From the NCBI GenBank assembly GCA_964058805.1, contig CAXKVV010002144.1, positions 1,116,001 to 1,180,000 on the forward strand: 64,000 nucleotides of DNA, in the 5' to 3' direction. A program made the translations under genes and the position numbers. Below the pieces are notes generated by a model. The model was not told where the DNA came from, ran no database searches, and was given only the letters and a program-made list of their open reading frames with translations. Origin of the DNA: Schoenoplectus triqueter. Its lineage: Eukaryota > Streptophyta > Magnoliopsida > Poales > Cyperaceae. How positions within the stretch are numbered: position 1 is the first letter of the stretch; every line of letters starts with the position of its first letter. Below are positions 1 through 12,900 of this stretch, piece by piece.

Positions 1-970
1 AAGTTGTTCATAACATTGTCATTGATATTTTTATCAAATAAAATTAGTATCTTACTAATATATTTTTCTCAAAAAGTCTAAAAAGATCACTACATGATTA
101 TGTTTTCTTTACCGATAAAAATCAGAAAAATATTATGGTCCATTCTAAAAAAATATTTTAAAATCATAAATATTTTGATAATAAGTATAAATAAAAATAT
201 AATAAAACTTCTTTATAAATAGATCTTAAGAAAATAAATTAAAAATTGTTTCATAATAAATCATTTTAATTAAAGAATAATCATTTCAAGATAAAATATA
301 ATAATTAGAATAAAAATCATAATAAAATAAAATAAAAACAATGCATTCATTGAAAATATATAATAAAAAGAAATAAGATAAAAAATAATAAGAAAAAAAA
401 ATTCTTAATATAAATAAATATAATTTTTATTCATTAAATCAAATTGTAAATTAAATAATTCTAAATAAAAATATACAAAATACAAAAATAAACAAAATTA
501 AATATATAACGAATAAAAAAATAAAATAAATATAACTCTTATTAAAAATCAAATTAGAATTAAATAAAAATGAATTAAATAAATAAATACATAAATAAAA
601 AATAAAAGACTTTATGATTTTTATTTTTACCAATTAAAAATAAATTCAATTTTAAAACTAAATCAACATTCACCTAAAATAAAGATCAAAATAAAAAAAT
701 AAAAAGTAACTCTCAATTTCAAAATTAAATAAAATTCAATATCAATAAATAAATAAAATATTAGTAAAAATAATGATAAAAAACTAAAAGACCTTTTTTT
801 CTTCTTATCAAATAAAAAAAATTCAATTTTATAATTAAACCAAACTTAATCTAAAATAAAAATAAATCTCAATATTCAAGACTAAATAAATTTAAATAAG
901 ATAAGTTCAAATAATAAATAAATAAATAAATAAAAACTAAATCATTTTATCAATAAAAAATAAAAAGTCA
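1..970. repeat. AT-rich, low-complexity DNA with a degenerate ~180-bp tandem period
   Basis: This stretch is almost entirely A and T, with many runs of the type AATAAATAAATAA. No convincing gene is present; the only open frame of note (451-633, minus strand) encodes a Phe/Ile/Leu/Tyr-rich string expected from AT-rich DNA. In the second half a weak tandem period is visible. TAAAAGAC recurs at 603 and 785 (182 bp), AAATTCAATTTT at 642 and 819 (177 bp), and CTAAAATAAA at 674 and 851 (177 bp). The sequence between these anchors is only loosely similar, so this is an old, eroded satellite or a low-complexity tract that mimics one. I see no clear sequence similarity to the 183-bp monomers on the right of the window, despite the similar period. 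Confidence 0.45.
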
Positions 971-1290
971 ATTCAGAAGGTGTAAACTACCTTGAAAAGT
1001 CCATATATTCCATGCCCTTACTCATAGCGACCGCTTAAAATTGCTTAACTATTCTGTTTATTTTCTCTTTCTTAATCAGAGGTTCCTCGGGTTCAAAGCC
1101 CAGGGTAATTAACAATGGGGGCTTGCGCCCATTGGAATCTTAAAGACCCCACAATCTCTAAAACCTTTAAATGTGCATTCCAAATTTATATAAATATACC
1201 CCAATGCACACTTAGAGGGATCTCTGTGTCCTTCTTCCGCAATTCATCGTCCAGTTCTTTTTCAGGGCGGTGAGAGGCGCGAAAAAGGGT
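971..1290. other. Mixed-composition spacer between AT-rich DNA and the minisatellite
   Basis: This is the only short stretch left of the arrays with ordinary base composition. It holds no gene I recognise. Visible items are a tRNA T-arm-like motif near 1080-1103, a hairpin at 1113-1134, and an 8-bp inverted repeat (TGTGCATT at 1172-1179, AATGCACA at 1203-1210). The minus strand of 1186-1290 stays in frame with a minisatellite ORF and would add a charged tail containing PEKELDDELRKKDTEIPLS. That could be a fragment of an old coding sequence, but I cannot assign it to a family. The minisatellite begins with a shortened first unit at about 1291. Confidence 0.4.
1113..1134. other. Short inverted repeat (hairpin)
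   Basis: CAATGGG at 1113-1119 is the exact reverse complement of CCCATTG at 1128-1134, with an 8-base loop. It lies beside the tRNA-like motif. No T-run follows the stem, so nothing marks it as a terminator, and its function is unknown. Confidence 0.5.
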
Positions 1291-2300
1291 CGCACAACGG
1301 GTCCCGACGCCATCGGTACCGCCGAAAACGAGTCGCGGAGCGCAAATCATGAACACGGGACCCGACGCCCTTGGTACCGCCGAAAACGAGTCCGGGGGCG
1401 CAAAACATGAAAACGGGACCCGAAGCCCTCGGTACCGCCGAAACCGAGTTCGGGCGCGCAAAACATGAAAACGGGACCCGACGACCTCGGTACTGCCGAC
1501 ATTGAGTCCGAGAGCGCAAAACATGAAAACGGGTCCCGACGCCATCGGTACCGCCGAAAACGAGTCGGGGAGCGCAAAACATGAACACGGGACCCGACGC
1601 CCTCGGTACCGCCGAAAAAGAGTCCGGGGGCGCAAAACATGAAAACGGGACCCGACGCCCTCGGTACCGCCGAAACCGAGTTCGGGCGCGCAAAACATGA
1701 AAACGGGACCCGACGCCCTCGGTACCGCCGAAACCGGGTCCGGCAGCGCAAAACATGAAAACGGGTCCCGACGCCCTCGGTACCGCCGAAAACGAGTCGG
1801 GGGGCGCAAAACATGAAAACGGGACCCGACGCCCTCGGTACCGCCGAAACCGGGTCCGGGCGCGCAAAACATAAAAACGGGACACGACTCCCTCGGTACC
1901 GCCGAAAATGAGTCCGGGCGCGCAAAACATGAAAACGAGACGCGACGCCCTCGGCGCAGCCGAAAACGAGTCCGCAAGCGCAAAACATGAAAACGGGTCT
2001 CGACGCCATCGGTACCGCCGAAAATGAGTCGGGGAGCGCAAAACATGAAAACGGGATCCGACGCCCTCGGCGGTGCCGAAAACGAGTCCGAGAGCGCAAA
2101 ACATGAAAACGGGTATCGACGCCATCGGTACCACCGAAAATGAGTCGGGGAGCGCAAAACATGAAAACGGGTCCCGACGCCATCGGTACCGCCGAAAACG
2201 AGTCGGGGAGCGCAAAACATGAAAACGGGACCCGACGCCCTCGGTACCGCCGAAACCGAGTTCGGACGCGCAAAACATGAAAACGGGACCCGACGCCATC

Positions 2301-4560
2301 GGTACCTCCGAAAATGAGTCGGGGAGCGCAAAACATGAAAACGGGACCCGACGCCCTCGGTACCGCCGAAAACGAGTCCGGGAGCGCAAAACATGAAAAC
2401 GGGACCCGAAGCCCTCGGTACCGCCGAAAACGAGTCGGGGAGCGCAAAACATTACCACGGGACCCGACGCCCTCGGTACCGCCGAAAACGAGTCCGGGAG
2501 CGCAAAACATGAAACCGAGACCCGACGCCCTCGGTACCATCGAAAACGAGTTCGAGCGCCCAAATTGAGAAAACGAAACTCGACGCACTCGGTACCGTCG
2601 AAATCGAGTCCGGGAACGCAAAACATGAAAACGGGACCCGACGCCATCGGTACCGCCGAAAACGAATCCGGGCGCGCAAAACATGAAAATGGGACCCGTC
2701 GCCCTCTGTACCTCCAAAAATGACGGGCGCCCAAGACATGAAAAACGGAACCCGACGCCCTCGGCGGTGCCGAAAGCGAGTCCGAGAGCGCAAAACATGA
2801 AAACGGGTCCCGACGCCATCGGTACCGCCGAAAATGAGTCGGGGAGCGCAAAACATGAAAACGGGACCCGACGCCCTCGGTACCGCCGAAAACGAGTCCG
2901 GGAGCGCAAAACATGAAAACGGGACCCGACGCCCTCGGTACCGCCGAAACCGAGTTCGGGCGCGCAAAACATGAAAACGGGACCCGACGCCCTCGGTACA
3001 GCTGAAACCGAGTCCGAGAGCGCAAAACATGAAAACGGGTCCCGACGCCAACGGTACCGCCGCAAACGAGTCGGGGAGCGCAAAACACTAAAACGGGACC
3101 CGACGCCATCGGTACCGTCGAAAACGAGTCCGGGAGCGCAAAACATGAAAACGGTACTCGACACCCTCGAGACCGCCGAAACCGAGTCCGGGGCCCGCAA
3201 AACATGAAAACGGGACGCGACACCCTCGGTACCGCCGAAAATGAGTCCCGGCGCGCAAAACATGAAAACGGGACCCGACGCCCTCGGTACCGCCGAAAAC
3301 GAGTCCGGGAGCGCAAAACATGAAAACGGGACCCGACGCCCTCGGTACCGCCGAAACCGAGTTCGGGCGCGCCAAACATGAAAACGGGACCCGACGCCCT
3401 CGGTACCGCCGAAACCGAGTACGGGCGCGCAAAACCTGAAAGCGGGACCCGACGCCATCGGTACCGCCGAAAACGAGTCGGGGAGCGCAAAACATGAAAA
3501 CGGGACCCGACGCCCTCGGTACCGCCGAAACCGAGTTCGGGCGCGCAAAACATGAAAACGGGACCCGACGCCATCGGTACCTCCGAAAATGAGTCGGGGA
3601 GCGCAAAACATGAAAACGGGACCCGACGCCCTCGGTACCGCCGAAAACGAGTCCGGGAGCGCAAAACATGAAAACGGGACCCGAAGCCCTCGGTACCGCC
3701 GAAAACGAGTCGGGGAGCGCAAAACATGAACACGGGACCCGACGCCCTCGGTACCGCCGAAAACGAGTCCGGGGGCGCAAAACTTGAAAACGGGACTCGA
3801 CGCCCTCGGTACCGCCGAAAATGAGTCGGGGAGCGCAAAACATGAAAACGGGACCCGACGCCCTCGGTACCGCCGAAAACGAGTCCGGGAGCGCAAAACA
3901 TGAAACCGAGACCCGACGCCCTCGGTACCATCGAAAACGAGTTCGAGCGCCCAAATTAAGAAAACGAAACTCGACGCACTCGATACCGCCGAAATCGAGT
4001 CCGGGAACGCAAAACATGAAAACGGGACCCGACGCCATCGGTACCGCCGAAAACGAATTCGGGCGCGCAAAACATGAAAATGGGACCCGTCGCCCTCTGT
4101 ACCTCCAAAAATGACGGGCGCCCAAAACATGAAAACGGTACCCGACGCCCTCGGCGGTGCCGAAAGCGAGTCCGAGAGCGCAAAACATGAAAACGGGTCC
4201 CGACGCCATCGGTACCGCCGAAAATGAGTCGGGGAGCGCAAAACATGAAAACGGGACCCGACGCCCTCGGTACCGCCGAAAACGAGTCCGGGAGCGCAAA
4301 ACATGAAAACGGGACCCGACGCCCTCGGTACCGCCAAAACCGAGTTCGGGCGCGCAAAACATGAAAACGGGACCCGACGCCCTCGGTACAGCTGAAACCG
4401 AGTCCGAGAGCGCAAAACATGAAAACGGGTCCCGACGCCAACGGTACCGCTGCAAACGAGTCGGGGAGCGCAAAACATGAAAACGGGACGCGACACCCTC
4501 GGTACCGCCGAAAATGAGTCCCGGCGCGCAAAACATGAAAACGGGACCCGACGCCCTCGG
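2301..4560 (+). repeat. Higher-order duplication inside the minisatellite (~1.39 kb)
   Basis: Rare unit variants recur in the same order about 24 units apart. The aberrant CAAATTGAGA/CAAATTAAGA unit is at 2561 and 3952, and the short unit CCTCCAAAAATGACGGGCGC is at 2711 and 4102, both 1,391 bp apart. Left of these the offset is 1,275 bp (GGTACCTCC at 2301 and 3576); right of them it is 1,273 bp (CGGGACGCGACACCCTCGG at 3211 and 4484). The second copy has therefore gained two units on one side, and the two copies differ by about two units on the other. The pattern shows block duplication by unequal exchange, followed by small expansions. Confidence 0.8.
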
Positions 4561-7500
4561 TACCGCCGAAAACGAGTCTGGGAGCGCAAAACATGAAAAC
4601 GGGACCCGACGCCCTCGGTACCGCCGAAAACGAGTCCGCGAGCGCAAAACATGAAAACGGGTCCCGACGCCATCGGTACCGCCGAAAACGAGTCCGGGGG
4701 CGCAAAACATGAAAACGGGTCCCGCAGCCCTCGGTACCGCCGAAACCGAGTTTGGGCGCGCAAAACATGAAAACGGGACCCGACGCTCTCGGTACTGCCG
4801 AAACCGAGTCAGCGAGCGAAAAACATCTAAACGGGTCCCGACGCCATCGGTACCGCCGAAAACGAGTCGGGGAGCGCAAAACATGAAAACGGGACCCGAC
4901 GCCCTCGGTACCGCCGAAACCGGGTCCGGGCGCGCAAAACATGAAAACGGGACACGAGTCCCTCGGTACCGCCGAAAATGGGTCCGGGCGCGCAAAACAT
5001 GAAAACGAGACGCGACGCCCTCGGCGCAACCGAAAATGAGTCCAAGAGCGCAAAACATGAAAACGGGTCTCGACGCCATCGGTACCGCCGAAAATGAGTC
5101 AGTGAGCGCAAAACATGAAAACGGGACCCGACGCCCTCGGTTCCGCCGAAACCGGGTCCGGGAGTGCAAAACATGATAACGGGTCCCGACGTCCTCGGTA
5201 CCGCCGAAAACGAGTCCGGGAGCGCAAAACATGAAAACGGGTCTCGACGCCATCGGTACCACCGAAAATGAGTCGGGGAGCGCAAAACTTGAAAACGGGA
5301 CCCGACGACCTCGGTACCGCCGAAAACGAGTCCGGGAGCGCAAAACATGAAAACGGGACCCGACGCCTTCGGTACCGCTGAAACCGAGCTCGGGCGCGCA
5401 AAACATGAAAACGGGACCCGACGCCACCGGTACGGCCGAAAACGAGTCCGAGAGCGCAAAACATGAAAACGGGACCCGACGCCATCGGTACCGCCGAAAA
5501 CGAGTCCGAGAGCGCAAAACATGAAAACGGGTCCCGACGCCATCGGTACCGCCGAAAACGAGTCCGGGAGCGCAAAACATGAAAACGGGACTCGACGCCC
5601 TCGGGACCGCCGAAACCGAGTCTACGAGCGCAAAACATGAAAACGGATCTCGACGCCATCGGTACCGTCGAAAATGAGTCGGGGAGCGCAAAACATGAAA
5701 ACGGGACCCGACGCCAACGGTACCATCGAAAATGAGTCGGGGTGCGCAAAACATGAAAACAGGACTCGACGCCCTCGGTACCGCCGAATCCGGGTCCGGG
5801 CGCGCAAAACATGAAAACGGGACACGACTCCCTCGGTACCGCCGAAAATGAATCCGGGCGCGCAAAACATGAAAACGGGTCTCGACGCCATCGGTACCAC
5901 CGAAAAGGAGTCGGGGAGCGCAAAACATGAAAACGGGACCCGACGACCTCGGTACCGCCGAAAACGAGTCCGGGAGCGCAAAACATGAAAACGGGACCGA
6001 CGCCCTCGCTACCGCCGAAAACGAGTCTGGGTGCGCAAAACATGAAAACGGGACCCGACGCCCTCGGTACCGCCGAAAACGAGTCCGAGAGCGCAAAACA
6101 TGAAAACGGGTCCCGACGCCATCGGTACCGCCGAAAACGAGTCCGGGAGCGCAAAACATGAAAACGGGTCCCGACGCCATCGGTACCGCCGAAAACGAGT
6201 CGGGGAGCGCAAAACATGAAAACGGGACCGACGCCCTCGGTACCGCCGAAAACGAGTCCGGGTGCGCAAAACATGAAAACGGGACTAGACGCCCTCGGTA
6301 CCGCCGAAAACGAGACCGGGAGCGCAAAACATGAAAACGGGACTCGACGCCCTCGGGACCGCCGAAACCGAGTCTACGAGCGCAAAACATGAAAACGGGT
6401 CTCGACGCCATCGGTACCGTCGATAATGAGTCGGGGAGCGCAAAACATGAAAACGGGACCCGACGTCCTCGGTACAGCCGAAATCGGGTCCGGGCGCGCA
6501 AAACATGAAAACGGGTCAAGACTCCCTCGGAACGGCCGAAAATGAGTCCGGGCGCGCAAAACATGAAAACAAGACGCGACGCCCTCGGCGCAGCCGAAAA
6601 CGAGTCCGAGAGCGCAAAACATGAAAACGGGTCTCGACGCCATCGACACCGCCGAAAACGAGTCGCGGAGCGCAAAACATGAACACGGGACCCGACGCCC
6701 TCGATACCGCCGAAAACGAGTCGCCGAGCGCAAAACATGAACACGGGACCCGACGCCCTCGGTACCGCCGAAAACGAGTCCGGGGGCGCAAAACATGAAA
6801 ACGAGACCCGAAGCCCTCGGTACCGCCGAAACCGAGTTCGGGCGCGCAAAACATGAAAACGGGACCCGACGCCCTCGGTACCGCCGAAATCGAGTCCGCG
6901 AGCGCAAAACATGAAAACGGGTCCCGACGCCATCGGTACCGCCGAAAAAGAGTCGCGGAGCGCAAAACATGAACACGGGACCCGACGCCATCGGTACCGA
7001 CGAAAACGAGTCCGGGGGCGCAAAACATGAAAACGGGACCCGACGCCCTCAGCACCGCCGAAACCGAGTTCGGGCGTGCAAAACATGAAAATGGGACCTG
7101 ACGCCCTCGGTACCGCCGAAATCGAGTCCGAGAGCTTAAAACATGAAAATGAGTCCCGACGCCATCGGTACCGCCGAAAACGAGTCGAGAAGCGCAAAAA
7201 ATGAAAACGGGACCGATGCCCTCGGTACCGTCGAAAACGAGTCCGGGTGCGCAAAACATGAAAACGGGACCCGACGCCCTAGGTACCGCCGAAAATGAGT
7301 CCGGGAGCGCAAAACATGAAAACGGGAGTCGACGCCCTCGGGACCGCCGAAACCGAGTCCGCGAGCGCAGAACATGAAAACGGGTCTCGACGCCTTCGGT
7401 ACCGTCGAAAATGATTCGGGGAGCGCAAAACATGAAAACGGGACCCAACGCCCTCGGTACCGCCGAAACCGGGTCTGGGGGCGCAAAACAAGAAAACAGG

Positions 7501-8990
7501 ACACGACTCCCTCGGTACCGCCGAAAATGAATCCGGGCGTGCAAAACATGAAAACGAGACGCGACGCCCTCGGCGCAGCTGAAAACGAGTCCGAGAGCGC
7601 AAAACATGAAAACGGGTCTCGACGCCATCGGTACCAACGAAAATGAGTCGGGGAGCGCAAAACATGAAAACGGGACCCGACGCCCTCGGTACCGCCGAAA
7701 ACGAGTCCGGGAGCGCATAACATGAAAACGGTACCCGACGCCCTCGGTACCGCCGAAACCGAGTTCGGGCGCGCAAAACATGAAAACGGGACCCGACGCC
7801 ATCGGGACCGCCAAAAACGAGTCCGAGAGCGCAAAACATGAAAACGGGTCCCGACGCCATCGGTACCGCCGAAAACGAGTTGCGGAGCGCAAAACATGAA
7901 CACGGGACCCGACGCCATCGGTACCGTCGAAAACAGGTCGAGGAGCGCAAAACATGAACACGGGACCTGACGCCCTCGGTACCGACAAAATCGAGTCCGG
8001 GGGCGCAAAACATGAAAACGGGACCCGAAGCCCTCGATACCGCCGAAACCGAGTCCGGGTGCGTAAAACATGAAAACGGGACCCGACGCCCTCGGTACCG
8101 CCGAAATCGAGTCCGGGAGCGCAAAACATGAAAACGGGACTCGACGCCCTCGGGACCGCCGAAACCGAGTCTACGAGCGCAAAACATGAAAACGGGACAC
8201 GACTCCCTCCGTACCGTCGAAAATGAGTCCGGGCGCGCAAAACATGAAAACGAGACGCGACGCCCTCGGCGCAGCCGAAAACGAGTCCGAGAGCGCAAAA
8301 CATGAAAACTGGTCTCGTCGCCATCGGTACCGCCGAAAATGAGTCGGCGAGCGCAAAACATGAAAACGGGACCTGACGCCCTCGGTTCCGCCGAAACCGG
8401 GTCCGGGAGCGCAAAACATGATAACGGGTCCCGACGCCATCGGTACCGCCGAAAACGAGTCGCGGAGCGCAAAACATGAAAACGGGACCAACGCCTTCGG
8501 TACCGCCGAAAACGAGTCCGGGTGCGCAAAACATGAAAACGGGACCCGAAGCCCTCGATACCGCCGAAACCTAGTCCGGGTGCGCAAAACATGAAAACGG
8601 GACCCGACGCCCTCGGTACCGCCGAAAACGAGTCCGGGAGCGCAAAACATGAAAACGGGACCCGACGCCCTCGGGACCGCCGAAATCGAGTCTGAGAGCG
8701 CAAAACATGAAAACGGGTCCCGACGCCATCGGTACCTCCGAAAACGAGTCGGGGAGCGCAAAACATGAAAACAGGACCGACGCCCTCGGTACTGCCGAAA
8801 ACGAGTCCGGGTACGCAAAACATGAAAACGGGACCCGACGCCCTCGGTACCGCCGAAAACGAGTCCGAGAGCGCAAAACATGAAAACGGGTCCCGACGCC
8901 ATCGGTACCGCCGAAAACGAGTCGCGGAGCGCAAAACATGAACATGGGACCCGACGCCCTCGGTACCGCCGAAAACGAGTCCGGGTGCGC

Positions 8991-11390
8991 AAAATATGAA
9001 AACGGGACCCTACGCCCTCGGTACCGCCGAAAACGAGTCCGGGAGCGCAAAACATGAAAACGGTACTCGACGCCCTCGGGACCGCCGAAACCGAGTCTCT
9101 GAGCGCAAAACATGAAAACGGGTCTCGACGCCATCGGTACCGTCGAAAATGAGTCGGGGAGCGCAAAACATTAAAACGGGACCCGACGCCATCGGTACCG
9201 CCGAAAACGAGTCCGCGAGCGCAAAACATGAAAACGGGACCCGACGCCATCGGTACCGCCGAAAACGAGTCCGAGAGCGCAAAACATGAAAACGGGACCC
9301 GACGCCATCGGTACCACCGAAAACGAGTCCGAGAGCGCAAAACATGAAAACAGGTCCCGACGCCATCGGTACCGCCGAAAACGAGTCGCGGAGCGCAAAA
9401 CATGAACACGGGACCCGACGCCCTCGGTACCGCCGAAAACGAGTCGCGGAGCGCAAAACATGAACACGGGACCCGACGCCCTCGGTACCGCCGAAACCGA
9501 GTTCGGGAGCGCAAAACATGAAAACGGGTCTCGACGCCATCGGTACCGTCGAAAATGAGTTGGGGAGGGCAAAACATGAAAACGGGACCCGACGCCCTCG
9601 GTATCGTCGAAACCGGGTCCGGGCGAGCAAAACATGAAAACGGGAAACGACTCCCTCGGTACCGCCGAAAATGAGTCCGGGCGCGCAAAATATGAAAATG
9701 AGACGCGACGCCCTCGGCGCAGCCGAAAACGAGTCCGAGAGCGCAAAACATGAAAACGGATCTCAACGCCATCGGTACCGCCCAAAATGAGTCGAGGAGC
9801 GCAAAACATGAAAACGGAACCCGACGCCCTCGGTACCGCCGAAACCGGGTCCGGGAGCACAAAACATGATAACGGGTCCCGACGCCCTCGGTACCGCCGA
9901 AAACGAGTCCGAGAGTGCAAAACATGAAAACGGGTCTCGACGCCATCGGTACCACCGAAAATGAGTCGGGGAGCACAAAACATGAAAACGGGACCCGACG
10001 CCCTCGGTACCGCCGAAACCGGGTCCGGGAGCGCAAAACATGATAACGGGTCCCGACGCCCTCGGTACCGCCGAAAATGAGTCCGAGAGCGCAAAAGATG
10101 AAAACGGGTCGCGATGCCATCGGTACCACCGAAAATGAGTCGGGGAGCGCAAAACATGAAAACGGGACCCGACGACCTTGGTACCGCCGAAAACGAGTCC
10201 GGGAGCGCAAAACATGAAAACGGGACCCGACGCACTCGGTACCGCCGAAACCGAGTTCGGGCGTGCAAAACATGAAAACGGGACCCGACGACATCGGTAC
10301 CGCCGAAAACGAGTCCGAGAGCGCAAAACATGAAAACGGGTCCCGACGCCATCGGTACCGCCGAAAACGAGTCGCGGAGCGCAAAACATGAACACGGGAC
10401 CCGACGCCCTCCGTACCACCAAAAACGAGTCGCGGAGCGCAAAACTTGAACACGGGACGCGACGCCCTCGGTACCGCCGAAACCGAGTTCGAGCACGCAA
10501 AACATGAAAACGGGACCCGACGCCCTCGGTACCGCCGAAATCGAGTCCGCGAGCGCAAAACATGAAAACGGGTCCCGACGCCATCGGTACCGCCGAAAAC
10601 GAGTCGCGGAGCGCAAAACATGAAAACGGGTCTCGACGCCATCGGTACCACCGAAAATGAGTCGGGGAGCGCAAAACATGAAAACGGGACCCGACGACCT
10701 CGGTACCGCCGAAAAAGAGTCCGGGAGCGCAAAACATGAAAACGTGACCCGACGCCCTCGGTACCGCCGAAACCGAGTTCGGGCGCGCAAAACATGAAAA
10801 CGGGATCCGACGCCATCGGTACCGCCGAAAACGAGTCCGAGAGCGCAAAACATGAAAACGGGACCCGACGCCATCGGTACCGCCGAAAACGAGTCAGAGA
10901 GCGCAAAACATGAAAACGGGTCCCGACGCCATCGGTACCGCCGAAAACGAGTCGCGGAGCGTAAAACATGAACACGGGACACGACGCCCTCGGTACCGCC
11001 GAAAACGAGTCGCGGAGCGCAAAACATGAACACGGGACCCGACGCCATCGGTACCGACGAAAACGAGTCAGGTGGCGCAAAACATGAAAACGGGACTCGA
11101 CGCCCTCGGTACCGCCGAACTCGAGTCCGGGTGCGCAAAACATGAAAACGGGACCAAAGCCCTCGGTACCGCCAAAAACGAGTCCGGGTGCGCAAAATAT
11201 GAAAACGGGACCCTACGCCCTCGGTACCGCCGAAAACGAGTCCGGGAGCGCAAAACATGAAAACGGTACTCGACGCCCTCGGGACCGCCGAAACCGAGTC
11301 TCTGAGCGCAAAACATGAAAACGGGTCTCGACGCCATCGGTACCGTCGAAAATGAGTCGGGGAGCGCAAAACATTAAAACGGGACTCGAC
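8991..11390 (+). repeat. Higher-order duplication inside the minisatellite (~2.2 kb offset)
   Basis: A run of rare variants is repeated 2,203 bp apart (38 units minus one base). It includes AAAATATG (8991 and 11194), GGGACCCTACGCCC, GGTACTCGACGCC, GAGTCTCTGAGCGC and AAAACATTAAAACGGGA. A second pair of rare variants (AACGTGACCC at 10741, AACGTGAACC at 12306) is 1,565 bp apart, which is 27 units minus one. Several block sizes therefore coexist in the same array. Confidence 0.7.
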
Positions 11391-12900
11391 GCCATCGGTA
11401 CCGCCGAAAACGAGTCCGCGAGCGCAAAACATGAAAACGGGACCCGACGCCTTCGGTACCGCCAAAAACGAGTCCGAGAGCGCAAAACATGAAAACGGGA
11501 CCCGACGCCATCGGTACCGCCGAAAACGAGTCCGAGAGCGCAAAACATGAAAACGGGTCCCGACTCCATCGGTACCGCCGAAAACGAGTCGCGGAGCGCA
11601 AAACATGAACACGGGACCCGACGCCCTCGGTACCGCCGAAAACGAGTCGCGGAGCGCAAAACATGAACACGGGACCCGACGCCCTCGGTACCGCCGAAAA
11701 CGAGTCGCGGAGCGCAAAACATGAACACGGGACCCGACGCCCTCGGTACCGCCGAAAACGAGTCCGGGGGCGCAAAACATGAAATTGGGACCCGAAGCCC
11801 TCGGTACCGCCGAAACCGAGTTCGGGCGCGCAAAACATGAAAACGGGACCCGACGCCCTCGGTACCGCCGAAATCGAGTCCGCGAGCGCAAAACATGAAA
11901 ACGGGTCCCGACGCCATCGGTACCGCCGAAACCGGGTCCGGGGGCGCAAAACATGATAACGGGTCCCGACGCCCTCGGTACCGCCGAAAACGAGTCCGAG
12001 AGAGCAAAACATGAAAATGGGTCTCAACGCCATCGGTACCACCGAAAATTAGTCGGGGAGCGCAAAACATGAAAACGGGACCCGACGCCCTCGGTACCGC
12101 CGAAACCGGGTTCGGGAGCGCAAAACATGATAAGGGGTCCCGACGCCCTCGGTACCGTCGAAAACGAGTCCGAGAGCGCAAAACATGAAAACGGGTCTCG
12201 ACGCCATCGGTACCACCGAAAATGAGTCGGGGAGCGCAAAACATGAAAACGGGACCCGACGACCTCGGTACCGCCGAAAACGAGTCCGGGAGCGCAAAAC
12301 ATGAAAACGTGAACCGACGCCCTCGGTACCGCCGAAACCGAGTTCGGGCGCGCAAAACATGAAAACGGGATCCGACGCCATCGGTACCGCCGAAAACGAG
12401 TCCGAGAGCGCAAAACATGAAAACGGGACCCGACGCCATCGGTACCGCCTAAAACGAGTCAAAGAGCGCAAAACATGAAAATGGGTCCCGACGCCATCGG
12501 TACTGCCGAAAACGAGTCGCGGAGCGCAAAACATGAACACGGGACCCGACGCCCTCGGTACCGCCGAAAACGAGTCGCGGAGCGCAAAACATGAACACGG
12601 GACCCGACGCCATCGGTACCGACGAAAACGAGTCCGGGGGCGCAAAACATGAAAACGGGACCCGACGCCCTCGGTACCGCCGAAACCGAGTTCGGGCGCG
12701 CAAAACATGAAAACGGGACCCGACGCCCTCGGTACCGCCGAAACCGAGTTCGGGCGCGCAAAACATGAAAACGGGACCCGACGCCCTCGGTACTGCCGAA
12801 ACCGAGTCTACGAGCGCAAAACATGAAAACGGGTATCGACGCCATCGGTACCGTCGAAAATGAGTTGGGGAGCGCAAAACATGAAAACGGGACCCGACGC

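Noticed and set aside
451..633. 60-codon minus-strand ORF with hydrophobic residues, as a membrane peptide
   Set aside because: Phe/Ile/Leu/Tyr-rich translation is expected from AT-rich low-complexity DNA; no other support.
1186..12708. Long minus-strand ORFs (up to 1,388 codons at 3088-7254) across the left array, as protein-coding genes
   Set aside because: They overlap in several frames at once, consist only of 58-residue repeats produced by a 58-bp DNA unit without stops, lack a known domain, and switch strand exactly where the repeat flips.
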